From contig NZ_JAUSQV010000001.1 of assembly GCF_030811475.1 (NCBI RefSeq), positions 1,883,501 to 1,947,500 of the forward strand: a stretch of 64,000 bases of DNA, given 5' to 3'. A model generated the notes under the pieces. The model was given only the letters and a program-made list of their open reading frames with translations. It searched no databases and had not been told where the DNA came from. Below, piece after piece: positions 41,730-49,423 of this stretch. A program made the translations under genes and the position numbers. Every line of letters begins with the position of its first letter. The first letter of the stretch is position 1. Source of the stretch: Nakamurella flavida. GTDB taxonomy: Bacteria; Actinomycetota; Actinomycetes; Mycobacteriales; Nakamurellaceae.

Positions 41730-42803
41730 TCAGCGCAGGGCGGCCATGGTCGGGCAGGTGTAGGGATCGCGGGAGGCGATGCCGACCTTGTTCAGGTACC
41801 GGATGACGATGGCCCAGGCCTCGGGCAGACGACGCTCCTCGTACTCGACGGCGTGGGTCTCGCAGTAGCTGCGCACGATCAGCTGGGCACGCCGCAGGTT
41901 GGGACGGGGCATCGACGGGAAGAGGTGGTGCTCGATCTGGTAGTTGAGCCCGCCCATGGCCAGCGTCATCATCTTCCGGCCGGCGACGTTCCGACTCATC
42001 AGCACTTGCCGGCGGAAGAAGTCGACCCGGGCCGTGGGGTCCAGCACCGGCTTGCCGATGTGGCTCACCGCGAACGAGGCACCCAGGTACAGACCGGTGA
42101 CCGCGAGCTGCAGGCCGAGGAAGGCCGCGGCCTTGCCCGCGGGCAGGAAGACGAAGAGCAGGGCCGGGTAGCCGGCCAGCCGCACCGTCATCACCGAGAT
42201 CTCCAGGGCCCGCCGCTTGAGCTCGGGCCGGGTCAGCAGGGCCCAGAAGCTGGACAGGTGCAGGTTGAGCGCCTCGACGACCAGCAGCGGGTAGAACCAC
42301 CAGCCCTGACGCTCGTGCAGGAAGCGCAGCACGGCCAGCCGCGGCGGGTTCTCCAGCGGGTAGAAGCTGACGACGGACGGGGTGATGTCCGGGTCCTTGC
42401 CGATCTGGTTGGGCGCCCCGTGGTGCTTGGAGTGCTTGTTGTTCCACCAGGCCAGGCTGATGCCGCTGATGCCGGTCCCCATGAGAAAGCCGGCCGCCTC
42501 GTTGGCGCCGCCGGTGCGGAAGATCTGCCGGTGGGCGGCGTCGTGGCTGAGGAAGACCACCTGGGTCAGCACCACACCCAGCGCGGCCGCGACGGCGAGC
42601 TGCCACCAGGAGTCGCCGACGAACACGGCGGCCACGATCACCCCGGCCAGGACGGACAGCAGCACGATCATGCGGATCGAGTAGTACACGCGGCGGCGGG
42701 ACATCAATCCGTCGGCCTGCACCTGCTTGAGCAGCTGCGCGTAATCGGTCTGGACCCGGGCGCGGGGGCGCGGGGCGGTGGTCTCCACAGGTGCGGCGGT
42801 CAC
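41730..42803 (-). CDS. Membrane fatty acid desaturase (acyl-CoA/acyl-lipid type)
   Basis: This 357-residue di-iron desaturase has three histidine boxes: HDAAH (87-91), HSKHH (124-128) and QIEHHLFPSMP near residue 290. About four membrane helices lie between. It introduces a double bond in membrane fatty acids (DesA3/linoleoyl-CoA-desaturase-like), probably for fluidity control. GTG 42803 overlaps the stop of the TetR gene upstream (GTGA), so it is expressed with its regulator. No ferredoxin reductase partner is adjacent. Confidence 0.9.
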   Translation of the reverse strand: MTAAPVETTAPRPRARVQTDYAQLLKQVQADGLMSRRRVYYSIRMIVLLSVLAGVIVAAVFVGDSWWQLAVAAALGVVLTQVVFLSHDAAHRQIFRTGGANEAAGFLMGTGISGISLAWWNNKHSKHHGAPNQIGKDPDITPSVVSFYPLENPPRLAVLRFLHERQGWWFYPLLVVEALNLHLSSFWALLTRPELKRRALEISVMTVRLAGYPALLFVFLPAGKAAAFLGLQLAVTGLYLGASFAVSHIGKPVLDPTARVDFFRRQVLMSRNVAGRKMMTLAMGGLNYQIEHHLFPSMPRPNLRRAQLIVRSYCETHAVEYEERRLPEAWAIVIRYLNKVGIASRDPYTCPTMAALR

Positions 42804-43711
42804 GCTGGTCCTCGTTCCGATCGGAGTGGTGCCGGAGGGGTCGGAGCCGACCGGGGCGGTACAGCGGGCGGTGCAGCAGGCGGGGCGGGACGAGCTCCCG
42901 GCGGAGAGGCCGGGTCGAGCCGGGCGCGGAGACCGCCGATGACGACGTCCAGACCCTCCTGCAGCTCGGCCGCCCCGTCGTACGCGGCCAGCACCGGCGC
43001 CAGCAGACGCATGTGGGGGAACTGGTCCTTGGGCAGGAGGTACAGGCCGAGTTGGAGCAGGGCGTCGGTCTCGTCCGGGTCCGCGACGAGCTCCTGCACC
43101 TCGTGCAGGACGTGGCCGGTGAGGAAACCGACGAAGAAGCGGTAGGCGTACAGGGCGCCGCGACCGTCGAAGCCGGCGCCGAGGAACAGGCCGAGCAGCT
43201 GCTCCAGGGACCGCAACGTCCCGAGCGGTCGCAGACCGAGCGGGGTGGACAGCGGCCGGGTCACCATGAGCGGGACCATCCGCGGATGGGTCAGCGCGAC
43301 CCGGCGGTAGCTCTCCGCAGCCCGGCGCAGCGAGCCCGCCCAGTCGCCGTCGACGACCTCGGGGATCACGAATTCGGAAAGCACCAGTTCGGTGACCGCG
43401 TCGAGCAGGGCGGCCTTGCTCTCCGCGTGGCGGTACAGGCGCATCGGGTCGCGGTGCAGGGCCTGTCCGAGCCGACGCATGGACAGCGCGTCGACGCCGT
43501 CCTGGTCGATCATGGCCAGCGCCGTCGCGAGGACCCGATCGCGGGTCAGCGGGGCGTCGACGGGTACCGGACCGTGCCCGCCGTCGCGTTCGGCATCGGA
43601 TTCGTACTCGGCATCGGCACGGTGCTCGGCGTCGTGCGGCTCGGGATGCGCGACGCGGGCGGGCCGGCGGGATCCGGGGCGCGACGCCCGCGCGTGGGAC
43701 GGAACGGTCAT
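42800..43711 (-). CDS. TetR-family regulator of the desaturase
   Basis: This 303-residue protein has a charged ~55-residue N-terminal extension, then the TetR helix-turn-helix (VLATALAMIDQDGVDALSMRRLGQALHRDPMRLYRHAESKAALLDAV) and a TetR_C-like helical domain. The C-terminus is Pro/Ala-rich. ATG 43711 has GGGAGG upstream. It is coupled to the desaturase gene, and an imperfect 24-bp dyad lies in its promoter, so autorepression with acyl-CoA or fatty-acid induction is a reasonable inference. Confidence 0.85.
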   Translation of the reverse strand: MTVPSHARASRPGSRRPARVAHPEPHDAEHRADAEYESDAERDGGHGPVPVDAPLTRDRVLATALAMIDQDGVDALSMRRLGQALHRDPMRLYRHAESKAALLDAVTELVLSEFVIPEVVDGDWAGSLRRAAESYRRVALTHPRMVPLMVTRPLSTPLGLRPLGTLRSLEQLLGLFLGAGFDGRGALYAYRFFVGFLTGHVLHEVQELVADPDETDALLQLGLYLLPKDQFPHMRLLAPVLAAYDGAAELQEGLDVVIGGLRARLDPASPPGARPAPPAAPPAVPPRSAPTPPAPLRSERGPA

Positions 43712-43741
43712 GCGCACCTCCCGGTCGTCTACACCGTCACA

Positions 43742-43765
43742 CTACGCGACAGCGCTACGGCGTAG
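43742..43765 (-). promoter_or_regulatory. TetR operator candidate upstream of the tetR-desaturase operon
   Basis: CTACGC (43742-43747) and GCGTAG (43760-43765) flank a central AGCGCT. The 12-nt halves match at 9 of 12 positions as a dyad. It lies 31-54 nt before the TetR ATG, near a TAGTGT -10-like box. Confidence 0.65.
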
Positions 43766-43805
43766 CGGGATGGACGCATCCAGCCGCCGGCGAGCGGCCG
43801 AGGGA

Positions 43806-44228
43806 TCAGTCGGAGGCGAGTGAGGTCAGCAGGACGGCGGCGCGGCGCAGCAGGTCGCGGTCCCGCACCCCGAGGGTGGCCAGCTTCTGGGCCAACCACA
43901 GCTCACGCGCCCGGATGTAGACCTCCATCTGCTGTCGACCGGCGTCGGTGATCTCCACGAGCACCTGACGCCCGTCCTTCGGGTTGCCGGCACGGGTGAC
44001 CACGCCGCGCGCCTCCAGGGCGGTGACCACCCGGGTGATGGACGGCGGGCGCACCTGCTCGCGAGCGGCCAGGTCGCCGGCGGTCAGCGGGCCCTCGCGC
44101 CAGATGACCGACAGCGCGGAGAGCTGGGTGAGGGTCAGTTCGTCGACCGGGTCCTCCTGACGGAGCCGCCGGGTCAGCCGGTGGACGGCGAGGCGGAGTT
44201 CGCTGGCGAGGGGGGCGACATCGGGCAC
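43806..44228 (-). CDS. MarR-family transcriptional regulator
   Basis: This 140-residue winged-helix protein shows LTLTQLSALSVIWREGPLTAGDLAAREQVRPPSITRVVTALEARGVV, then the wing NPKDGRQVLVEITDAG and a C-terminal dimerisation helix. It occupies the position of mycobacterial Rv0880 beside the TrmH-type gene. GTG 44228 is 6 nt after TACCCT, a leaderless arrangement. The ligand and regulon are unknown. Confidence 0.88.
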   Translation of the reverse strand: MPDVAPLASELRLAVHRLTRRLRQEDPVDELTLTQLSALSVIWREGPLTAGDLAAREQVRPPSITRVVTALEARGVVTRAGNPKDGRQVLVEITDAGRQQMEVYIRARELWLAQKLATLGVRDRDLLRRAAVLLTSLASD

Positions 44229-44234
44229 GCCGAC

Positions 44235-44240
44235 AGGGTA
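44235..44240 (-). promoter_or_regulatory. -10 box TACCCT for leaderless marR mRNA
   Basis: Read on the minus strand, TACCCT lies exactly 6 nt upstream of GTG 44228. Confidence 0.55.
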
Positions 44241-44395
44241 GCGGCCCCACCCGCGCCCCCGGCACCGTCGTGCCTGGTCAGGCCCGGGTCCATCGGACGG
44301 AAATGATCAAGGGGAGTCCCCGGTCCGCGGTCGGGGCCGGGCTTGCGTCGCGGATCGGACTCCACGGACACATCGGGCAGTGTTTCGCGCCCCAC

Positions 44396-44401
44396 TAGGC
44401 T
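44396..44401 (+). promoter_or_regulatory. -10 box TAGGCT for leaderless DUF2530 mRNA
   Basis: TAGGCT lies exactly 6 nt upstream of GTG 44408. Confidence 0.55.
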
Positions 44402-44407
44402 GCCGGG

Positions 44408-44734
44408 GTGTCCACGGCCGACCCGCACCCCTCGCCCGACCGGGCCGACGACCCGATGGCGGTCGCACCCCCCGCACCGCCGGAGTTGCCGCCCGTCCGG
44501 GCCGATCTGGCCCACATCGTCATCCCGGCGACCGTCGTCTGGTTCGTGGCGTTCGTGGTGCTGCTGTTCTTCCTCGACGACCTGCGGGCCCACCAGGCGA
44601 TGATCTGGCTGTGGACCTGCCTGGCCGGCGGACTGCTGGGCCTGGTCGGACTCGCCGTCTACGGCTGGCAACGACGCGCCGCCCGGCAGGGGCGCCGGTC
44701 GGCCAACGCGATGGCCCTTCAGGAACGCTGGTAG
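44408..44734 (+). CDS. DUF2530 membrane protein
   Basis: This 108-residue protein has a Pro-rich N-terminus and two membrane helices (IVIPATVVWFVAFVVLLFFL and WLWTCLAGGLLGLVGLAVYGWQRRAARQGRR), the DUF2530 pattern. Function is unknown. It overlaps the 3' end of the convergent ATPase gene by 16 nt, so there is no room for a conventional terminator between them. Confidence 0.8.
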   Translation: MSTADPHPSPDRADDPMAVAPPAPPELPPVRADLAHIVIPATVVWFVAFVVLLFFLDDLRAHQAMIWLWTCLAGGLLGLVGLAVYGWQRRAARQGRRSANAMALQERW

Positions 44735-47700
44735 GTCCCGTCGCCGTCGCGCGCGGGCGATCCCACCGCGTACTCGGCGAGGGCGGTGTCGTCGCCGGCA
44801 GCCGCGGCGACCGCGAGATGACGGTCGGCCCAGCGCCCGCAGGCCCAGGCCGCCGCCCGGCCCACCGCTGCGGCGGAGCCGTCGACCCACAACGTCGACC
44901 CGTCGGGCGCACCCCACCACGTGACCGGCCGGGACCGGCCCGCCCACTCGACCCGCAGCCCGGCGACCGCGCGGATGTCGGCGCCGGCCGCCGCCGGTCC
45001 CAGGGCAGCGAGTGCCGCGGCGAGCTGCGCGGTGATGTCGGAGGTGCCGGGGCCGGATCCCGCCCAGCCGACGCGGGCGTCCTCCTCCGTGGCCAGGGCC
45101 AGGTCCAGGGCGCGGGCCACCAGCTCGGGATCGTCGGCCCCGGGGACGATCCGGTCCGCCGGCAGCACCTGGGCCCACCAGGGCGCATCGAGGACGAGGA
45201 CGTCGTCGGCGGCCGCGGTCCCGCCGGAGAGCACCCGGGCCCGGTCGGGCAGCTCGGGTGAGCCCCGACCGGTCCCGGCACGGGCGTCCAGGGCGCCGGC
45301 CAGGGAACGGGTGAGCGGCCCGACCAGGGCGGGGGGCACCGTGCGGTCGGGGTCGGCCCAGCGGTGGAGCACCTCCGCCGGGTCGTCGGCGACGGCCCGG
45401 TCGAGGGAATCGCACACCCCGAGCCGAGCGGCCAGCCGGGGCGGCAGCTCCACGGGCAGCAGGTCGAACAGGCCGGTCAGGTCGGCCGCGTCCGCGGTGC
45501 GGTGGTGCCGGAGCGGGACGCCGTCGACGGCTGCGTTCCGGGCCAGCCACCAGCGTGTGTAGGACACCGATGTCGACGGGTCGTCCACGGCGTCCAGGGC
45601 GGCCGGGTCGGCGGCGATGAGGGCCAGGGCCTGCGGCCAGCTGTCGTCACGGACGAGATCCAGATCGGCCAGGGCGACCAGGGTCTCGGGGGGTGCCTGC
45701 TCCCCCACCACCTCGTCCCACCACAGATCGAGGTCGGGCAGGGAGTCCGGGGCGTCCTGCGGATCGGTCGGCGCGTGCAGGGTCAGCACCCGGAAGCCGT
45801 CCCGCACACCGACGGCGGTGAGCACCGCCGCCGGATACCGGTCCAGCCAGTTCCCGTCCACGGTGGGCAGATCGGCGTCGTCGACCAGCAGCGCCGCGAT
45901 GGGCGCGTCGGGGGTGAGCAGCTCACCCGCCGGCCACACCGACCCGTCGGCATCGGTGATCAGCAGCCGACCGAGGACGTCCGGGTCGGTCCGCGCGCCC
46001 GCCTCGACGAGATCGAGGACCATCGAGCTGAACGGTTCCTCCTCGTCCGGGTCGGGTTCGGTGTCGCCGTGCTCGAGATCGTCGTGTCGGCGCAGGATCT
46101 CGGCGTGGAGGGCGGGGTGCCCCAGCACGGAGTCCGGCTCGGCCGGCACGGCGCCGAGCCGCACGAGCAGGGGGTGCACGGCGTCGGGGTGGACGACGGG
46201 CAGCGCCGGGACGAGCCGGCCGGCCCGCGCGGTCGATGCGTCACCGTCGGCGGGCAGCAGCGCGCCGCGGGCCCCGACGGCCCGTCGGCCGGAGACGAGC
46301 GGCACCGGGATGTCGGCCAGTTCGGCCGGGTCCTGCTCGGCGAGCGCGTCGTAGACCGACCGCCAGAACGACGGCTCCCGGTCCAGCCCGGCCAGCGCAC
46401 CGGTCACCTCCGCGGGGGTGAGGGTGCGGACGCCGAGGGCGCGGAGCGCGGCCATGGCCGCGGTTCCCGAGACCGGGGGCAACAGACCGGGGACCGCTTC
46501 GCCGACCAGCACGGCGCCCTCGGCGCGCAGCCCGGGGAGGACCACCGCCCGGTCGGCGGTCACCCCCTCGCCGGTGACGGAGGTCAGGACGGGACTGGTG
46601 CGCAGGCCGGCCAGCACGCCGTCCCGCAGCCGGCCGTCGACGGTGCCGAGCGGGAAGCCGACGGCCGGCACCAGATCCAGCCGCCGGTCGGCGTCCACGG
46701 TGGCCAGCAGGTCCAGGTACGCGACGACCGCCGCGTCGAGCAGGAGATCGGTGATCGGGTCGTCGGCCAGCCGGCGGCGGGTGTCGTCCACCGGGAACCG
46801 CCCGATCAGCAGGGCCGGGAAGCTGATCGGTTCGTCGGTGGGGGTGGGGGCGCCGACGGTCCGCCCGGCCGCGGACCGGGCGGTCCGGGGCACCACGGAG
46901 GTGCCGTCCTGGTCCGGGGTCGCCGGGTCCAGCTCGAGGACCCAGCGGACGAACGCGTCGGGCCGGACGCGTTCCTCCACCGGCCGGTGCGCGAGCAACG
47001 CGGCGGGAAGAGGGACGGCGACGTCGACGACCAGGAATCGTTCGTCCAGCCCGTCCCGGGTGAGCACGACGATCCCGTCGGGCTCGTCGCGGCGGCGGAT
47101 GGTCCCACCGGCGGTGTCGATCTCCGCCAGGCCGGGCAGGGCCCAGAAGAGGCCGGCGAGGTCGTCGGTGGGGGCGAGCCAGCCCGCGACGTCCGCCGGG
47201 GTGTCGCGCAGCGGCAGGCGGATCTCGGTGGCGTACCCGGGTGGCGGCCGCTCCCCGTCCGGGCCGGGCCAGGGCAGCCGCAGGGCCGGCACCTGGCCGC
47301 CCCGTCGGTCGACCTCTGCGGCCAGACCGGTGTGCCCGGACCCGACGCCCCCGGTACCGGAGACCAGCTCTGCGGTGCGGGCCCGGTCGAAGGCGACGGA
47401 ACCGGTGGTGGAGACGACCCGGGGCGCGTCCGAGACGTCCAGGACCGCGGTGAACCCCACCCCGAACCGTCCGACGCCGGACCCGTCCCGCTTGGCCGAG
47501 GCCCGCAGGGACGCCAGCGCGGCGACACCGTCGGCGGTGAGGGGCGCACCGGTGTTGGCCACCCGCAGCTCGTCGTCCTGGATCCGGATGCGGATCCGTC
47601 CCGGCACGCCGGCGGCCACGGCGGCATCCACCCCGTTGGCGGTGAGCTCCACGAGCACCCGCCCCGCGTAGCCGCCGACGGCCAGCGACTCCTCGGCGTT

Positions 47701-47856
47701 CGCGTCCTCCCGGAACCGGGCCGGCGAGGCCCGCCACGCGGCGAGGACGACCTCGCGCAGTGCCGCGGTGCCGAACGGGTCGCCGCCCGGACTACCGCTG
47801 ATCGTCGGCGGTGGGATCGGCAGCGGAACCGGACGCGTCGGCGGCGGCAGTGACAT
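44719..47856 (-). CDS. Large HSP90/sacsin-type ATPase-domain protein
   Basis: This ~1045-residue protein has an N-terminal GHKL ATPase fold. ARFREDANAEESLAVGGYAGRVLVELTANGVDAA carries the Glu/Asn/Asp of the Bergerat site, RVANTGAPLTADGVAAL the second motif, and GSGVGRFGVGFTAVL the glycine-rich lid. This arrangement is that of sacsin N-terminal (HSP90-like) domains in actinobacteria. The remaining ~800 residues have no domain I recognise. The start is uncertain: several in-frame ATGs (47856, 47868, 47886) lie in a repeat that overlaps the 3' end of the DUF3027 gene by 65 nt or more. A chaperone-like role is inferred. Confidence 0.78.
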   Translation of the reverse strand: MSLPPPTRPVPLPIPPPTISGSPGGDPFGTAALREVVLAAWRASPARFREDANAEESLAVGGYAGRVLVELTANGVDAAVAAGVPGRIRIRIQDDELRVANTGAPLTADGVAALASLRASAKRDGSGVGRFGVGFTAVLDVSDAPRVVSTTGSVAFDRARTAELVSGTGGVGSGHTGLAAEVDRRGGQVPALRLPWPGPDGERPPPGYATEIRLPLRDTPADVAGWLAPTDDLAGLFWALPGLAEIDTAGGTIRRRDEPDGIVVLTRDGLDERFLVVDVAVPLPAALLAHRPVEERVRPDAFVRWVLELDPATPDQDGTSVVPRTARSAAGRTVGAPTPTDEPISFPALLIGRFPVDDTRRRLADDPITDLLLDAAVVAYLDLLATVDADRRLDLVPAVGFPLGTVDGRLRDGVLAGLRTSPVLTSVTGEGVTADRAVVLPGLRAEGAVLVGEAVPGLLPPVSGTAAMAALRALGVRTLTPAEVTGALAGLDREPSFWRSVYDALAEQDPAELADIPVPLVSGRRAVGARGALLPADGDASTARAGRLVPALPVVHPDAVHPLLVRLGAVPAEPDSVLGHPALHAEILRRHDDLEHGDTEPDPDEEEPFSSMVLDLVEAGARTDPDVLGRLLITDADGSVWPAGELLTPDAPIAALLVDDADLPTVDGNWLDRYPAAVLTAVGVRDGFRVLTLHAPTDPQDAPDSLPDLDLWWDEVVGEQAPPETLVALADLDLVRDDSWPQALALIAADPAALDAVDDPSTSVSYTRWWLARNAAVDGVPLRHHRTADAADLTGLFDLLPVELPPRLAARLGVCDSLDRAVADDPAEVLHRWADPDRTVPPALVGPLTRSLAGALDARAGTGRGSPELPDRARVLSGGTAAADDVLVLDAPWWAQVLPADRIVPGADDPELVARALDLALATEEDARVGWAGSGPGTSDITAQLAAALAALGPAAAGADIRAVAGLRVEWAGRSRPVTWWGAPDGSTLWVDGSAAAVGRAAAWACGRWADRHLAVAAAAGDDTALAEYAVGSPARDGDGTYQRS

Positions 47857-49318
47857 CGGCAGTGACATCGGCGTCGGTAGCGACATCGGCATCGGCATCG
47901 CCATCGGCCACGAGGTCGTCGGCCGGCTCGAGGGAGGTCGTGTCAAAGAGAGACTCCGTGGCCGGTTCGGTGACGGGCGCGAGGTCGGAATCCTCGGTGG
48001 TCACCGGGGTTCCGGTCATCGGAGCCTCGGACGCCGGAGCCTCGGACAGGACCGCGTCCGCGGACACCACCGCGTCCTCGACGACGGGTTCGCTGTCGGA
48101 GATCTCCAGCGGTCCGTCGATCGGCACCTCGTCGGTGGGCACCTCGTCGAGCGACACCTGATCGAGCACCGCCTCGTCGAACGGCACCTCGTCGCTCGCT
48201 GCGCCGTCGGTGGCCGTCGGATCGGGGACGACCACGTCGGTCTCGCCCTGCTCGGTCGCACTCCCGTCGGAGGGCTGCTCGTCGGCCACGTTCTCGGACA
48301 CGGCCTGGTCGGACGCGTCGACCTCGGTCCCGCCCTCGTCATCGAAAAGGGGCTCGGTGACGACGGAGTCCGCGGTGTCCGTGGGGGCCGACCCGCCGGC
48401 GCCGCCCTGATCCGTGCCGCCTTCGACGGTGCCGTGGTCGTCCGTGCTCACCACCTCGGCCCCGTCCACGGCATCCACCGCACCGACTTCTGCGCGATCG
48501 TCGTCCACGACGGCCGCGTTCCCGCCCCGCCGGTAGACGTCCAGCACCCCGTCGTCCAGGGCGATGTCCGGGAGCGCCGAGAGCATCGGCATGTCGATCT
48601 CGGTCTCGGAATGGGCGCCGCAGCCGAAGGCGGCGTCGACGACGCGGCCGTCGGCGGGGGAGAACTCGTTCGCGCAGGCCCCCAGGGCGGCGCCGAGGGC
48701 ACCGGCGAGCGGGACGTAGAAACCGCAGCTGATGCAGGAGGCCGGGGCCTGTTCGGCCATCGCGGTCTCCGGGCCGAACTCGCCGGCGTGCCAGCGTTCG
48801 GCGGCGTCGAGCCGGCCGAGGATGCCGAGCACGCGGGTCCGGCCGAGGCCGACCTCCAGCGCGACGTCCTCGATGGCGGGGTCGTCGGACTCCAGGTAAC
48901 CGGGGACCAGCCGTTCGTCGTCCGGGCCGACGGGGTGCAGGTCACCGGGGCCGACGTCCTGGCCGCGGACCCGCTCGGCCCACGGCAGCCACGGCGGCGG
49001 GACCAGTGCCTCGTCGCCGGGGAGCAGCAGCACCTCGCTGACGGTCGGGGCGTCGTCACCGACCTGGGCCACCGTGACCGACCAGCGCCAGCCCCGGTAG
49101 CCGGGATCGAGCGCGGCGAAGGAGAGGGTGCTGGCGACGTCGTCCTCGGCGCGGGACCCGAGGAAGTCACCGACCCGATCCGCCGATCCGGCCTCCTCCT
49201 GGGCGACCCGCCGGGCCAGCTCGAGGAGGGACCCGTCGACCGGGGTGTCGACCGGGCCCGACGTCTCGGACGGGGCGGTGGAGTCGACGGGCGACGAGGG
49301 GGCGATCACGCAGGCCAT
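47792..49318 (-). CDS. DUF3027 protein with long acidic repeat tail
   Basis: This 508-residue protein's first ~270 residues form the DUF3027 core (LARRVAQEEAGSADRVGDFLGSR, GYRGWRWSVTVAQVGD, PSEVLLLPGDEALVPPPWLPW-like region). A Cys cluster, CISCGFYVPLAG...CANEFSPADGRVV...GCGAHSE, could bind metal. The last ~235 residues are Asp/Glu/Ser/Thr/Val-rich and end in DADADVATDADV repeats. Such tails are expected to be disordered. ATG 49318 opens MACVIAPSSPVD. It is divergent from the MFS gene, as in many actinobacteria. Function is unknown. Confidence 0.78.
   Translation of the reverse strand: MACVIAPSSPVDSTAPSETSGPVDTPVDGSLLELARRVAQEEAGSADRVGDFLGSRAEDDVASTLSFAALDPGYRGWRWSVTVAQVGDDAPTVSEVLLLPGDEALVPPPWLPWAERVRGQDVGPGDLHPVGPDDERLVPGYLESDDPAIEDVALEVGLGRTRVLGILGRLDAAERWHAGEFGPETAMAEQAPASCISCGFYVPLAGALGAALGACANEFSPADGRVVDAAFGCGAHSETEIDMPMLSALPDIALDDGVLDVYRRGGNAAVVDDDRAEVGAVDAVDGAEVVSTDDHGTVEGGTDQGGAGGSAPTDTADSVVTEPLFDDEGGTEVDASDQAVSENVADEQPSDGSATEQGETDVVVPDPTATDGAASDEVPFDEAVLDQVSLDEVPTDEVPIDGPLEISDSEPVVEDAVVSADAVLSEAPASEAPMTGTPVTTEDSDLAPVTEPATESLFDTTSLEPADDLVADGDADADVATDADVTADVTAAADASGSAADPTADDQR
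47840..47915 (-). repeat. GACATCGGCA tandem tract in the DUF3027/ATPase overlap
   Basis: Repeats of GACATCGGCA and GGCATC at ~47848-47908 encode the Asp/Ala/Val tail of DUF3027. In another frame they create the Met-rich start region of the ATPase gene. Slippage here would affect both proteins. Confidence 0.65.
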
Positions 49319-49423
49319 GATGCCGCACGTCAGCCCGGTCCGGAGCCCGCGGGCACGTCCGTCCGGCCCGCACGCGGAGCGACCGGCACCGTCGGGACCG
49401 GCCCGGTGGGGCAGGATGGGCGG

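Noticed and set aside
47768-49423. Long N-terminal extension of the MFS frame on the plus strand
   Set aside because: It is antisense to the DUF3027 gene and low in complexity. The GTG at 49424 with a -10 box 6 nt upstream is a better start.
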